Shown in pieces: positions 33,801 to 42,759 of a stretch of DNA of 64,000 bases. Position 1 is the stretch's first letter. Every line of letters starts with the position of its first letter. Source of the DNA: Reticulitermes speratus (taxonomy: Eukaryota; Arthropoda; Insecta; Blattodea; Rhinotermitidae); the NCBI GenBank assembly GCA_021186555.1, contig JAJKFL010000012.1:23013711-23077710 (forward strand), in the 5' to 3' direction. The position numbers and the translations under genes are program-made. The notes beneath the pieces were generated by a model. The model did not search any database and was not told where the DNA came from. It worked only from the letters and a program-made list of their open reading frames with translations.

Positions 33801-36800
33801 TTAATTCTACTGCAGAGCTGAAAACAGCAGCTGTTACTAGCACTAAATGCAGTGATATACAGCCACCAAAACAAGAAATAAACCATATTTCATGCTTTAC
33901 AAAATATTTATCACTTGCAGTTCAGACTGCATACAAATGTATGTTAACCTGTCTTGTGTGTATATATGTATATAAATACGTCTCCTATTTGCCTGCCACA
34001 GGCCTAATACAGAACATGTAAAAATATATTTATGAAATTACTCCACACTCTTGGCAATAGTAACAGCAGGCATGACTGTTGAAGTGATGTGGACATGTTG
34101 GTGCAGTGATATGTGATGTGGTTCTAATGCTCATTCCCAATCTTTCTTTCTTTAACTGTATTGGCAAACTTCAGTTTCTTAATGTGTTATTCCCTCTGTA
34201 AAGTTTAGCCTAGTGATCCCGATAAATGCAGTAACCACAACACGTGCATGTCACTGCACAATGTAATTAAATTGCACACAAAATTCCATTCAGACGAGAG
34301 AACAGCTGTACTCATGCTTAACTTTGGTACTAGAAGTTGAGCCACTCTGCCCCTAGAGAGACCCCTGGTATCCATTGAATGGGAGGCTGGGTGAACCCCG
34401 CAGCTAGTTTGCACAATTTAGACATGAGTCTCTTGCCCCTAATGGGGACTGAACCACAATTCCTCAGATGTCTGGCCCATAGCCTTGTCACTATAGTAAC
34501 TGCACAATTCCAGATCCACAGTTTCATGCATGCATATCACTGAATAACTGAATGACATGACAACCTTCACATCAAACACATAACAGTCAAGTTTCAGCAG
34601 ATTACTGTGTATGTAGAAACATATCAGAAACAAGGTGCTAACTGCACAGACTAAAGGAAGCCACATATAATCATATCCAAATCTTCTGTCCTGCCAATTC
34701 ATAAACAGTCACCAACATTGCAAAGGCAGTACAATCCTTCACAAAGTCAATAAAAATTCACCAGTTGATATGGCATAACACGTCAGGAGACTTGAATCAT
34801 CAGCAACATGGCTGTGAGAAGTGCAAATCTTGCATAACCAGTCAGGCTGGTCAGTAGCCAGACACCTCTCACAGCAACGCCTCTATTCCATAAAATGTAT
34901 GCATGTAATTATTTATCACTACTCACCAGGTAAATGCTGTGGCTGGTCTGCAGAGAGTAGAACAGCTGGACACAGAATGGACTGTGTGATAGTGCAAGGG
35001 CGTTCCTTTCTGTCACCACTGAAACACATTACAGAAAGTAAAATTATAGTATACACAATAACAGTACCAACAAATGCACACAAGTATATTGAAATTTGTT
35101 TACATACACAATGAACTCCTACATGTTTCAGCCAACCATGTGGCCATCTTCGAGGAGGTAAAACACGTGTGTGTATTTCTTGGTACTATTATTACATATA
35201 TTCAAATAATGCATGAGTTATGGATCATATATGATACCATATTCTTTGGTGGACAAAAAAATTTTAAGAAATACCAATTTTTCTGACAGTTCCAGAAGGA
35301 ATGAATGCAATTGAGCACATTTCCCTTACAATATGTGTCAGTCCCAAACATGAACTACTATTCTATATACAAACTGAAAATCCCATCTCATTCATTCAGA
35401 AGCTGAATATTAACCTCATTATTTTAAAATTTTGATCTGACAGCAATTTGGTATTCTTTAAGCAACCAATCAACATGGTCTAACATTCCACAAGATTTGC
35501 ACCTCTAAGAATGATCATGTCCCAAACCCATCAAACTAAACACACACACACACACACACACAATATTCCGAGGCCTACAACAGACAGGGCAGTTTATTGC
35601 CAGCTTCTCAACATGGGACATGTTCAATCCTTGGGTAGTCTGCGTCTCATTTAACCCTTTGATGTCAAACATTATAGACACGTAACACAGCGTAACACTC
35701 AAAACACTGAACATCGACCACTGCCAGTGGTGAATTATGGCCACTCTGAAACAGCTGCAGTCTTCAGCAGATCACATCAGGTACTTAGTTCCAGTGCCAA
35801 AAGGTTAAGGTAACCAGGCAAGAAAAGTGGAAGGATGTGAGTATGGCCTACTGTAAGGTAACATTGGCCAAGAAGAAAAACTAAAATTTCAGTCAGGACA
35901 AATAGTTTTCTTTTGGGATTTGAACTGAGTGCCTCACACATGTAAGTCCAACACAGTATGCTGACAAACCCAAGACATGTAATTTGTATTTAATAACTTA
36001 TACTATGATGGTATGTTACTAAACACAACTGCACTGTTAGTACACAGTTCCTAATAAACACATTTAAAATCAGTCAAACCAGTTATGTAACCCAGCATCA
36101 GTACCAGTCTTAATTTTCAGTTACTGCACTTTCCAAAGTTTCAGAAACTCTTTTCGTGCAATCTGTTTGCATCTCACAGCTTCAAAGTATAGCAGACCTC
36201 TTTCATAAAACTTTTCCTCTAAAATCTTGGTTATGTCTTAGAGTCCAGAATATCCAGTAGCTTTTACACCTGGAAATCACTGAAATTCAAGCCTAAATTG
36301 ACACTTGTGGGCCATTTCAGAAAATAGGGCTCTACAGTACAAAGAAACTAAGAACACTCAAATGTGCAGAGCTGGTCATTCTTAATGCAGTAGCAGGCCC
36401 AATGAAAACACTGTAATGTTCTACTGTATGGCTCCACCACTGTGTTCAAGGAATTGAGGAAGATTTAGAAACCCCTCTAGAATCAAACACCTAAACCTGC
36501 ATATCTGCATTCAGTGTTACAGTCACCTTGGCTGGCCATGTTTTTGTTCACCATCTCCGACTTCTTCATCACCTTTATGGCACACATCTGATCTGGGTTG
36601 CTCTTCTTGTAGCCCAGGAAGACCTTGCTACAACATGGCACCAGTTGAGACAGGCACTTACTAACACATACATAAAGCACAGCAATAAAAGCACACATTT
36701 CATGTCAAAAAACAGAAACTTTGGCATTCTGAATTGGAGCACCAGTAAAATAAACCATACCAAAAGGCAACAACCATCACGCTAAAAGAAAGTATCAAAA

Positions 36801-39800
36801 TTTCATGGACAAGCATCCACCAACTTGCACACATTCCCAAAAGTGGCCACATAACCAACAACAGTTCTTTATCCCATAAGTGTTCATTTCTTTGACTGGT
36901 GGTTCTGTATCCTTCGATTTCACTGCCTTTTTCATTGGAAAGTATTCAATTCAATTAATTTTAACATTATTCATTTTAGCCATTTACAAATCCTAATAAT
37001 TTTCTTTTAAACAAATAATTTTGTTATCTTTGCACTTCACCAAAAAATATAAAATTAATTTGTGGACAACAAAATGATACAAATTGGAGGACATGTATAA
37101 AAACCTAAGCAACTCTACACAAAACTCGTTAAAATTCTCCAGTATCTGGCTGTTAAATGACGCCACTCAAAATTAATGTAGAAGCTGCAACAACATAAAC
37201 CGAATTTTGAGAACCCATCAGACAGGAATCATCCCCATAACTGCATTTTACTGTGTGATGTCATAACATGTGTTACTCATACCTACAACAAAGATTTATA
37301 CACAGTGTGTTTACATGAATTACAGACAGAAGAGACAGAAGTTCCATGTAATGACACTGTCAACTGCTAAATTCCAGCAACTCAATCATTCAAGGCCAGT
37401 GTCTAAAAACAGACAACTTACACAAATGTGCTTCAAATTGTTCAACATCAGAAAGGGAGTGACCACAACTTAAACAGTTAATACAAATAGCCTCTGCAGA
37501 CATACAAATGTCATGTTATATAAAACATGAGTCTGCAAAAGTGACCAGCATATTGTATGAGTTTGTGCCTGAACTGAAAAATGTAGTCCAAAACAAATGA
37601 CTGACTGATCACGAAATGACTACAGACATAGGAATTTCTTATCACTCACGTCTGAAGTGTTACTCTAAAAAGCTGCAGTGATTGCTCAAGACTATTTTAT
37701 TGAATTTAGTTTCCACCATGAATGCATCAAGTCACATACAACTTTGATTTCATCCATATGAATGGATGAATTGAGAGGCACATGCAGTTCACTAAAAGGT
37801 GCGAAAAGAAAAAAAATTTATTTACTGATGAACTTAAAAAAGAGCAATGATTTTAAGTTTTAAAACTTTCGCAGCGACATGATTCAATATAGTCTTCTCG
37901 GGCGCACAGCCACGTCAATTGGTTTAAATGTAACGTTTCGGGACTAGCTCCGTTCCCATCCTCAGGCATCCTCATGTGCGCCCGAGAAGACTTTATTGAA
38001 GCAATGATTTTATTTCTGAATCACAATTCATTCTGAGGGGTCATTACATCCAAAGAGAGAGTAAATGATAATAACTGTGTTCCTATTGTATTGCTTACAG
38101 CAAAATGAAATTTTATTAACAGTCAGCTTCCAATAATGTGACAGTGACCATGAAGCCATCATAAACACAAACTTTCAATCATGCCAAATAACTCTGTAAC
38201 CCACAGTGCAGGTCGTCTGTGACGTATGAAAGTGGCGGAACATAACAGGGTACAACTGATATGAGTGCCAGGGCACAGGGGTATTGATAGAAATGAAATG
38301 GCTGACCATGTCAAGAACAGGGTATCGACATGTGTTCATAGGATCTAAACCAGCTGTCAGCATCCCAGGGAAAACTTGCACACAAACCACAACGTCCTAG
38401 ATAAACACAGACCAAATAGGATACTGGATGCCATAATTACACAGAAACATAACAAAGGGCTGTCATGGAGAACCCTGCAGTAAAATAACTGGGAGACATT
38501 CATGGTTAAGACAAAACAGCTGGCAAAAAGGAGAGGACCTCTCACTAGAAAGGACGTCTACTCAGGATGGGATCAGTACATCATCCTAATTGTGAAAGAC
38601 ATCAAGAGGGAAAAGAAACAGCACACTGTAGAACTATGGGGCCTTAGCTGAACACAGATTTCATCTCTTCGGGTCACACTATCTGCAATAAGCCACAACA
38701 GAAAGTTCCCATTAAGTAAAGCACCAAGCTTCGTTACACCTTCGGACAATAAGTGAGCTAACTCAACAGAATGGACATGCACAACAGATAAGGCAGTGGG
38801 CATGGTGCCAGGGTCATTCACATGCACGTCCCTTAGTCCTTAGGTCCCACTGCACTTATTCACAATAAAAGCAGACTCCATTTATTACTGTCCTGTGTTT
38901 CAAAGACAAAACAATGACTGAGTGTAACAACTGGAGAGGGAGAATTTGTGTGATGTGATGTTACACCGTTTGCAAGATTAATATTGAGGTTTTGGAGAAA
39001 CTGCTGTATACATCTTCATCAGAGAGGCAGTACATTCCTCAAAACTGTACCTAACTACCAGACAGATTGTCACATCAAACAAGACTGTAATCTTAATGTT
39101 CCCTGCTGTAATACACTCAAATCTAAATTCTCTGATTATTAGAACCCTGAACAAAGAAGTATGTGGACGTGTATTTTTATGCAGCATGCAGGTGTTAGTT
39201 GACAGCAACCAAAACTGTTTTTGCCTAGTGGCTAGTAAGACTTTCTTTAAAATCATTTTTAATATATGTTGCTGTTTGCTGTGAATCCCTTCTGTCCTCA
39301 TGATCACATTCATGTTTCAGAACACAGTCAATATGACCTTACAGTCAAGGGCATTACTCAGCCTTTACAGGACTCTGATGACAAAACACTTGTTTTCAAG
39401 TTCTACATGATGCACTCATGATGCAATTTAACCAAGAACGTCAATGATTTCTGACTTGCAGAAGGCCACCAAGGCCCTGCATGTATCAGGATGCATCAGA
39501 TTCATTTCACATGCCTACTGATGAGGCACTTAAATGTGCACACACAGTGTTGAATCCTCAATCATTACAGATGAGGCTAGTAACTTAACCAATACACATT
39601 CACAGTACATCAACCAAACTATCCTGGTATGCAGTGATTAAAATTAGGCATCCCGCTTCCACAGAGAATCCTTAAATATCTAGACCCATTGTACACTACC
39701 ATCATGTGCTGGTTTGTCACCATTAGCTGCTAATCATATAACACCACAGCTATTCACAAATCACCATTAATAAACAATGATTTTATGTGTATCTGCTCTC

Positions 39801-40279
39801 ATGTACACTTGTACCAACCAAGGCTCAAATACATGGGTTGCCAAAGGAAAGAACAAATGACACATAAACAACTTGTGGCTTAAAAGCATGTTGGACTGAC
39901 ATTTCAATTATTCTGAAATGTATTCCAAGTCAGGCATTTCTAACCTACCAACAACTTTATATAGTTACATTCTCATTCTGGACTTTCCAATGCAAGGCCA
40001 CATATCTTAAAGTCTTCTTTCTATGCAATTACAGCAATATTCAATATTCCTTCATGAGAAAGGGATAAATAATGGCCATTACATGCATTACTGAGGCAGT
40101 CGCTTAATTGGGCCAAAGTGTTCTAGTCCCGATGTGTCTCAATTAACCGGAATCTACTGTACTATAAAATGAAACCCCATATAACACGTGGCCTTACATA
40201 ACCGAATATCCACTAATAATTACCCAAACGATCCTCTGCTTATTGGCTTCACGATATTAAAATCTTGTATATCTGGCGC
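15655..40279 (-). CDS. gwl (MASTL): Greatwall/MASTL serine/threonine kinase (12 coding exons; first coding exon unidentified)
   Basis: Mitotic AGC-family kinase. The family phosphorylates endosulfine/ARPP19, which then inhibits PP2A-B55 and sustains mitosis. Exons 5'-3': 40279-40224, 36627-36527, 35018-34927, 33779-33548, 30919-30822, 29619-29502, 28039-27895, 26520-26262, 25120-24995, 17460-17310, 16427-16314, 15893-15655. All introns are GT-AG with compatible phases; the sum is 1731 nt, 576 codons plus stop. Landmarks: KPISRGSFG loop, CAIKVM lysine, TERNALAL helix [14 protein letters not shown], then the Greatwall middle region ([35 protein letters not shown]), then [12 protein letters not shown] and [14 protein letters not shown] short N-terminal exon must lie upstream; a weak candidate starts at ATG 41341 (MGNTKDEM, poor donor). 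A good donor at 41774 could end a 5' UTR exon. Confidence 0.95.
16314..16427 (-). CDS. gwl (MASTL): Greatwall exon: C-lobe
   Basis: Reads [19 protein letters not shown] then [19 protein letters not shown], from ATGCAG to [23 protein letters not shown] is diagnostic of the MAST/MASTL group. Confidence 0.96.
16676..16905 (+). mobile_element. tRNA-derived SINE
   Basis: Starts like a tRNA-type promoter, with a B-box-like GGTTTCAATCC near 16712, followed by a body with GGGACCCACACAGCCCCACA near 16776. Diverged relatives on the minus strand at 34330-34510 and 60740-60940 share the body CCCA.CCTC...TTAATGG. It lies in a kinase intron. Confidence 0.55.
17310..17460 (-). CDS. gwl (MASTL): Greatwall exon: end of middle region and APE segment
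   Basis: Reads [35 protein letters not shown] and [16 protein letters not shown], ending [19 protein letters not shown] is the MASTL activation-segment region that becomes phosphorylated in mitosis; APE closes the segment. Confidence 0.95.
17630..22410 (+). mobile_element. RTE-like LINE, split by a nested LINE at 17864-20571
   Basis: Reads [18 protein letters not shown], then [19 protein letters not shown] up to KWKNVNN at 17863. It resumes after 20571 with [20 protein letters not shown], the RT finger/palm blocks ([58 protein letters not shown]) and the C-terminal region ([37 protein letters not shown]) to VVRQTTE. Frameshifts and stops (about 21208, 21463, 21834) inactivate it. It lies antisense to Greatwall in an intron. 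The clade name is from resemblance only. Confidence 0.8.
17864..20571 (+). mobile_element. SGNH-clade LINE (CR1-like), 5'-truncated, nested in the RTE-like LINE
   Basis: Begins within the endonuclease ([16 protein letters not shown]), then [22 protein letters not shown] blocks follow: [72 protein letters not shown], and the C-terminal [19 protein letters not shown] to FYSVEEF. Several stops and shifts break it. The 3' end is an (AATAC)n tail at about 20552-20571. The host LINE reads on directly across the site, with AACAA-type bases repeated at both junctions. The C-terminus is related to the LINE at 58326-59327. Confidence 0.82.
23601..23775. mobile_element. Small pogo/Tigger-type MITE (175 bp)
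   Basis: Flanked by TA on both sides. The ends CAGTAGAACCCTGTTAAGAA and, inverted, CAGTAGAACCCGGATAAGAA match, and CTTCTTA repeats extend inward. No coding capacity. Confidence 0.8.
24224..24398. mobile_element. Palindromic foldback element
   Basis: Arms of about 75 bp run from GATATCACTGATGTGTATTT to its complement AAATACACATCAGTGATATC. The centre carries GTGAAGA, an AGAAAGC/GCTTTT hairpin and GAAAT, and on the other strand a similar arrangement ending GAAAC. These look like decayed, inverted hammerhead-type cores. No target duplication was found. Confidence 0.65.
24995..25120 (-). CDS. gwl (MASTL): Greatwall exon: middle region
   Basis: Reads [18 protein letters not shown], then [18 protein letters not shown], from TTTTCATTTAG to ACC|GTAAGT; 42 codons, phase 0 at both ends. 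Called from splice signals, phase and position before the conserved SVRRG exon. Confidence 0.8.
25760..25940 (-). mobile_element. LINE 3'-end fragment
   Basis: The minus strand reads [20 protein letters not shown] and [12 protein letters not shown], matching the RRMRW.GHVAR tail seen in the LINE at 7790-9380. Short and degenerate. Confidence 0.45.
26262..26520 (-). CDS. gwl (MASTL): Greatwall exon: middle region with TP sites
   Basis: Reads [17 protein letters not shown], then [37 protein letters not shown] and [10 protein letters not shown]. It holds several SP/TP sites that could be phosphorylated. Ends GAG|GTGTGT in phase 0; an earlier GT (ATG|GTGCCA) is weaker and breaks the phase. Confidence 0.82.
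27895..28039 (-). CDS. gwl (MASTL): Greatwall exon: middle region
   Basis: Reads [19 protein letters not shown], then [16 protein letters not shown] and TPLTRHTSP, from TTACAG to CGCG|GTAAGT (phase 2). Its phases join both neighbours. The sequence is of low complexity and typical of the insert. Confidence 0.82.
28383..28725. mobile_element. Palindromic foldback insertion (343 bp) with 12-bp target duplication
   Basis: TAAATGGGAAAT stands at 28371-28382 and at 28726-28737. The insert has arms of about 120-140 bp (GTGAACCACTTGTTTGTTGG and its complement), including an AT-rich block. The loop holds CTGAAGA (28588-28594), a GAAGAAG/CTTCTG hairpin and GAAAC (28615-28619), with a second GAAAC inverted in the left arm. 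No coding capacity. Confidence 0.82.
28850..29230 (-). pseudogene. Mariner transposase relic
   Basis: The minus strand reads [18 protein letters not shown], then a shifted [10 protein letters not shown]-like stretch and [19 protein letters not shown]. These match the mariner blocks FWD..G.LL.DFL, HDNARPH and the third-Asp motif YSPDLAPSD. Frameshifts split it. It lies in a Greatwall intron, sense with the gene. Confidence 0.7.
29502..29619 (-). CDS. gwl (MASTL): Greatwall exon: middle region
   Basis: Reads [20 protein letters not shown] then [19 protein letters not shown], ending GCAA|GTAAGA (phase 1). Acidic, Ser/Thr-rich and poorly conserved, as expected for the disordered insert. Called from splice signals and phase fit. 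Confidence 0.82.
29774..29818. repeat. Perfect short hairpin
   Basis: TTCTCAGAGATGTTGGTAAT and its exact complement are separated by only a few bases (TAGTA), giving arms of about 22 bp with no mismatch. Confidence 0.75.
29820..33547. other. Greatwall introns around the 30822-30919 exon
   Basis: Apart from that exon and a possible dispersed repeat at about 32850-33330 (TGGCGCTACAGCCCCTTCTG, then ACATGGGAGACCCTGCCAGT), I see no gene or clear repeat in these introns. Confidence 0.45.
30822..30919 (-). CDS. gwl (MASTL): Greatwall exon: start of the middle region
   Basis: Reads [18 protein letters not shown] then [15 protein letters not shown], ending TTC|GTACGT. Both motifs are conserved in Greatwall proteins directly after the DFG segment. 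Confidence 0.92.
33548..33779 (-). CDS. gwl (MASTL): Greatwall exon: catalytic loop and DFG
   Basis: Begins [20 protein letters not shown], includes [17 protein letters not shown] and [17 protein letters not shown], ending G|GTTTGT (phase 1). HRD and DFG motifs are intact, so the N-lobe/catalytic half is not degenerate. Confidence 0.96.
34330..34510 (-). mobile_element. tRNA-derived SINE
   Basis: The minus strand shows an A-box-like start (ATAGTGACAAGGCTATGG), a B-box-like GGTTCAGTCCC and a body with CACCCAGCCTCCCATTCAAT. The same body occurs in the copies at 16676 and 60740. Confidence 0.55.
34927..35018 (-). CDS. gwl (MASTL): Greatwall exon: helix C
   Basis: Reads [20 protein letters not shown] then [11 protein letters not shown], from TTTCAG to CTG|GTGAGT. 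The Glu of TERNALAL is the helix-C glutamate that pairs with the VAIK lysine. Confidence 0.93.
35019..37855. other. Greatwall introns between exons 1 and 3 (lower part)
   Basis: Apart from the exon at 36527-36627 and a (CA)n run at about 35538-35562, this AT-rich sequence shows no recognised feature. Confidence 0.5.
36527..36627 (-). CDS. gwl (MASTL): Greatwall exon: VAIK lysine
   Basis: Reads [20 protein letters not shown] then [13 protein letters not shown], from TTGTAG to CAAG|GTGACT (phase 1). CAIKVM contains the ATP-anchoring lysine. Confidence 0.93.
37856..37999 (-). mobile_element. Palindromic foldback insertion (144 bp) with 13-bp target duplication and hammerhead-like core
   Basis: AGCAATGATTTTA stands at 37843-37855 and at 38000-38012. 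Short arms (AGTCTTCTCGGGCGCAC and its complement) enclose, on the minus strand, CTGAGGA (37965-37959), a TGGGA...TCCCG hairpin and GAAAC (37939-37935). CTGANGA and GAAA are the invariant hammerhead boxes. Stem III and the cleavage triplet cannot be placed clearly. Confidence 0.82.
38013..40223. other. Greatwall first large intron, upper part
   Basis: No gene seen. A decayed MITE-like pair (CAGTCGCTTAATTGGGCC and, inverted, CAGTAGATTCCGGTTAATTG) lies at about 40095-40160. Confidence 0.4.
40224..40279 (-). CDS. gwl (MASTL): Greatwall exon: start of kinase domain, glycine loop
   Basis: Minus strand after [25 protein letters not shown], ending GG|GTAATT (phase 2). IVKPISRG(S/A)FG is the conserved start of the MASTL kinase domain; the second Gly codon is completed by the next exon. 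Confidence 0.92.
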
Positions 40280-40808
40280 CTGTAACATAGAACATACAAT
40301 CTGTAGACGATACAGGTCATCAACTGAAACTTCAATTCTGGCAGTTCCAAGGCAACCTTAGCCTTAACAAGTTGAAGCTGGATCATATAAAATTAACGAT
40401 CCCAAGCGTACCAAACGTTATCCTCACTCAAATTACTTCACTAAAGAAATTTAAAAAAAAAGAACTCACTTTTGCTTTTGTCTTTGCCTGTGTCAGTATC
40501 GTTTGCAATATAGAACTTTTTGTTCCTGAATTACTTGTATCTGAGTCTCCCTTATTCATTTTCCTTCGTCTTCTTCAAGACACAGAATTATGCAACTGAA
40601 TGTCCTGTATACGGAGTCTTCGTGTGAAACACAGCAAAGACCATTTTGTGATACCACATACACATCTACCACCCTTAATGTCAAATTCCAAACAACGTAT
40701 TCGTTTCAAATTTGGAACAGCGACACCTTGCCGGCAGAGATTATAGTACCATCCACGGACTGCCTATCCGTCACCCAAAGTATTTATGTACCATGAATCA
40801 GAGATTAT

Positions 40809-41038
40809 AATTTCACGTTATATTCACCGTGCATCATGATAACAAATCAAAAGTCTAAAAACCAACATATACACTATATTCTTACAAGTAAGTCAATTAC
40901 CCCTACATATGTTTCGGCGTCAACAAGCATATGTAGAACTTTGACCCCCTGAAGATTGCTTGTTGAAGCCGAAACATATGTAGGGGTAATTGACTTACTT
41001 GTAAGAATATAGTGCGTATGTTGGTTTTTAGACTTTTG
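40809..41038 (+). mobile_element. Palindromic foldback insertion (230 bp) with 12-bp target duplication
   Basis: ATCAGAGATTAT stands at 40797-40808 and at 41039-41050. The arms (AAAAGTCTAAAAACCAACAT and complement, about 80 bp) surround a loop with a well-formed hammerhead-like motif at 40944-40987. It lies just upstream of the first identified Greatwall exon, probably in intron 1 or the promoter region. Confidence 0.85.
40944..40987 (+). ncRNA. Candidate type I hammerhead ribozyme
   Basis: Order seen: ACCCC (stem I, 5' strand), CTGAAGA (40949-40955), a GCTT/AAGC hairpin, GAAA, a two-pair stem III (A-U and C-G closing an ATAT loop), GTA as cleavage triplet at 40980-40982, then GGGGT (stem I, 3' strand). 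This order and the invariant boxes fit the hammerhead consensus. Weak points are mismatched bases at the base of stem II and the very short stem III, a feature known from Penelope-associated hammerheads, which may need a dimer to cut. Activity is not shown by sequence. Confidence 0.5.
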
Positions 41039-41050
41039 ATCAGAGATTAT

Positions 41051-42147
41051 TAGTTTTCATGATGATGATGATGATGATGATGAGCATTCATGTTGTATGG
41101 GATGTTAAACCTTGTCGAGTGGTAAGTAGTTGCAGACATTTCGAATTATTTGAATCTTCAAAAGTAATGAAATTTGAGAGGAAAACAAGTTCGTGAGCAT
41201 GTACATCTATAATTATAATAATTTACGAACACAACCGAGCTACCGACACCGGACACTTGTCCACAGGTGGCAGCACAAATCAAAATGGCGTAAAAAATGA
41301 TGACACGGGTACTACACCATTTCGTCTTTCGTATTTCCCATGGATCTGAGGTACCGTTCTTATCGCGGGATTACATGATGGTATATTATAACAAAGATAT
41401 AGGTGTGCCGACTACATGACGCGTTACATCATTGTATACGCTTGCCAACAAATGCAACCAGATAATCGTCCGTGGCCAACACTGTAGATATCTCGTTGCG
41501 TTATAGGCCTACGTCGTTTTTATGCCAAGTGATGTTGACTGCAGACACAATGGAATGTGTAGAGACTCCAAACCACAAATCACGGAAACTGTACTGAAAC
41601 AATGACCATTATGCCACCAATACATTGACATCGGCAGTTACTCATATCGTACATGGACCTATACCAGGGACACTTCACTAGGCACGGGCGTGATCAGATA
41701 AGAGTTGTACTGCATGGCGCCCATGCGCTTTCATAATGATGTGATCCCCCGACTAACGTCCTTCCCAACTTACCGAGCTTCATCTGAAACCTGCACTCTT
41801 TCACCTCCGGCGTTGCGGGCTGTGTAGGTGGTCACTTTGCTGCACACACCTTGAACACCTGCTTCTTCACCTACCTTTGTCGCTTCAGGTAATGATGGCA
41901 GGCGCGCTCAACTCCCTGCATCCCCTGTTTTCTCTTATAAGATGGGATTATCAAAAGGATAATCTGTAGGCTATTTACGTTGGGTACGAGTAGGAAAGTC
42001 GTTCCTACTAACTAATGTATCCCCCCCCCCCTCCACCCAGATGCTTTGTGTTGCTATTTAGCCTAACACCGACTGTTTAGCTAACACATGCCTTAATTAA
42101 TTCCCAATGTTAATATAAAATATGAATTTACCTGTCTGCCTAGCTAT
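41051..42147. other. Presumed 5' region of Greatwall
   Basis: Less AT-rich than its surroundings. It has a (GAT)n run near 41060 and, on the minus strand, a possible short coding start (ATG at 41341) and a good donor at 41774 (CTCG|GTAAGT). None is secure. The promoter is probably here, by position only. Confidence 0.4.
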
Positions 42148-42755
42148 CTGCGGTACGCGGTGGCGCAGTTGGTTGAAGCACTGTGCTACAAGCTGGATGG
42201 TTGCGGGTTCGATTCCCGATGGGGTCACGGATTTTTCATTGACTTAATCCTTAGGGCCACACTATGGCCCTGGGTCGACTCAGCCTCTAACAGAAATACG
42301 TACCAGGAATATCTCCTGGCGGGTAAAGGCGGTCGGCGCGTAGGGCTCACAACCTTGTCACCTTCACGTTTCTCAACCTCCTGCAGCCCTGGGATTGCTT
42401 TACCTCTACCTAGCCATCACTATCCAGATCAAGTCTCTAAACCAGAATGGACGGTAATTCTACACAACGTGACAGAGGATTCTGCCGCATCACACGGCAA
42501 AAGATTCGGGTTACGGCAGCCGCACGGCATAACAACGTCGTGGCTTGAGGTACCGGCAAGCTCCAATAATAATTTGGGGTTGCTTGGATACACGCAGAGG
42601 AGTGTCAGAACTGCAACGAGCCGTAAGTTTTACATTACGCGCAATGGAGGTCGTGAGACAGGCAAACACAGGAACGTCACTGAACACGGACGTTACACGA
42701 GAAGGTAAAACTTCATACAGAAATACATGCAAACGACAACTTAAGGCTCTGCACA
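42148..42755 (+). mobile_element. tRNA-derived SINE with long body
   Basis: Starts with an RNA polymerase III promoter: A box TGGCGCAGTTGG (about 42163) and B box GGTTCGATTCC (about 42207). The tRNA acceptor stem does not close, so it is not a tRNA gene. The 182-codon open frame through it (LAGKGGRRVGLTTLSPSRF) has the character of translated SINE sequence. Confidence 0.65.
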
Positions 42756-42759
42756 CTTA

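Noticed and set aside
40590-40796. Short plus-strand frames upstream of Greatwall
   Set aside because: No domain, no conserved residues and no splice support; AT-rich chance frames.
42148-42225. tRNA gene
   Set aside because: A and B boxes are good, but no acceptor stem or anticodon arm closes; it is the tRNA-derived head of a SINE.
42160-42708. 182-codon open frame as a gene
   Set aside because: It begins at a polymerase III A box and runs through a SINE; no protein domain is visible.
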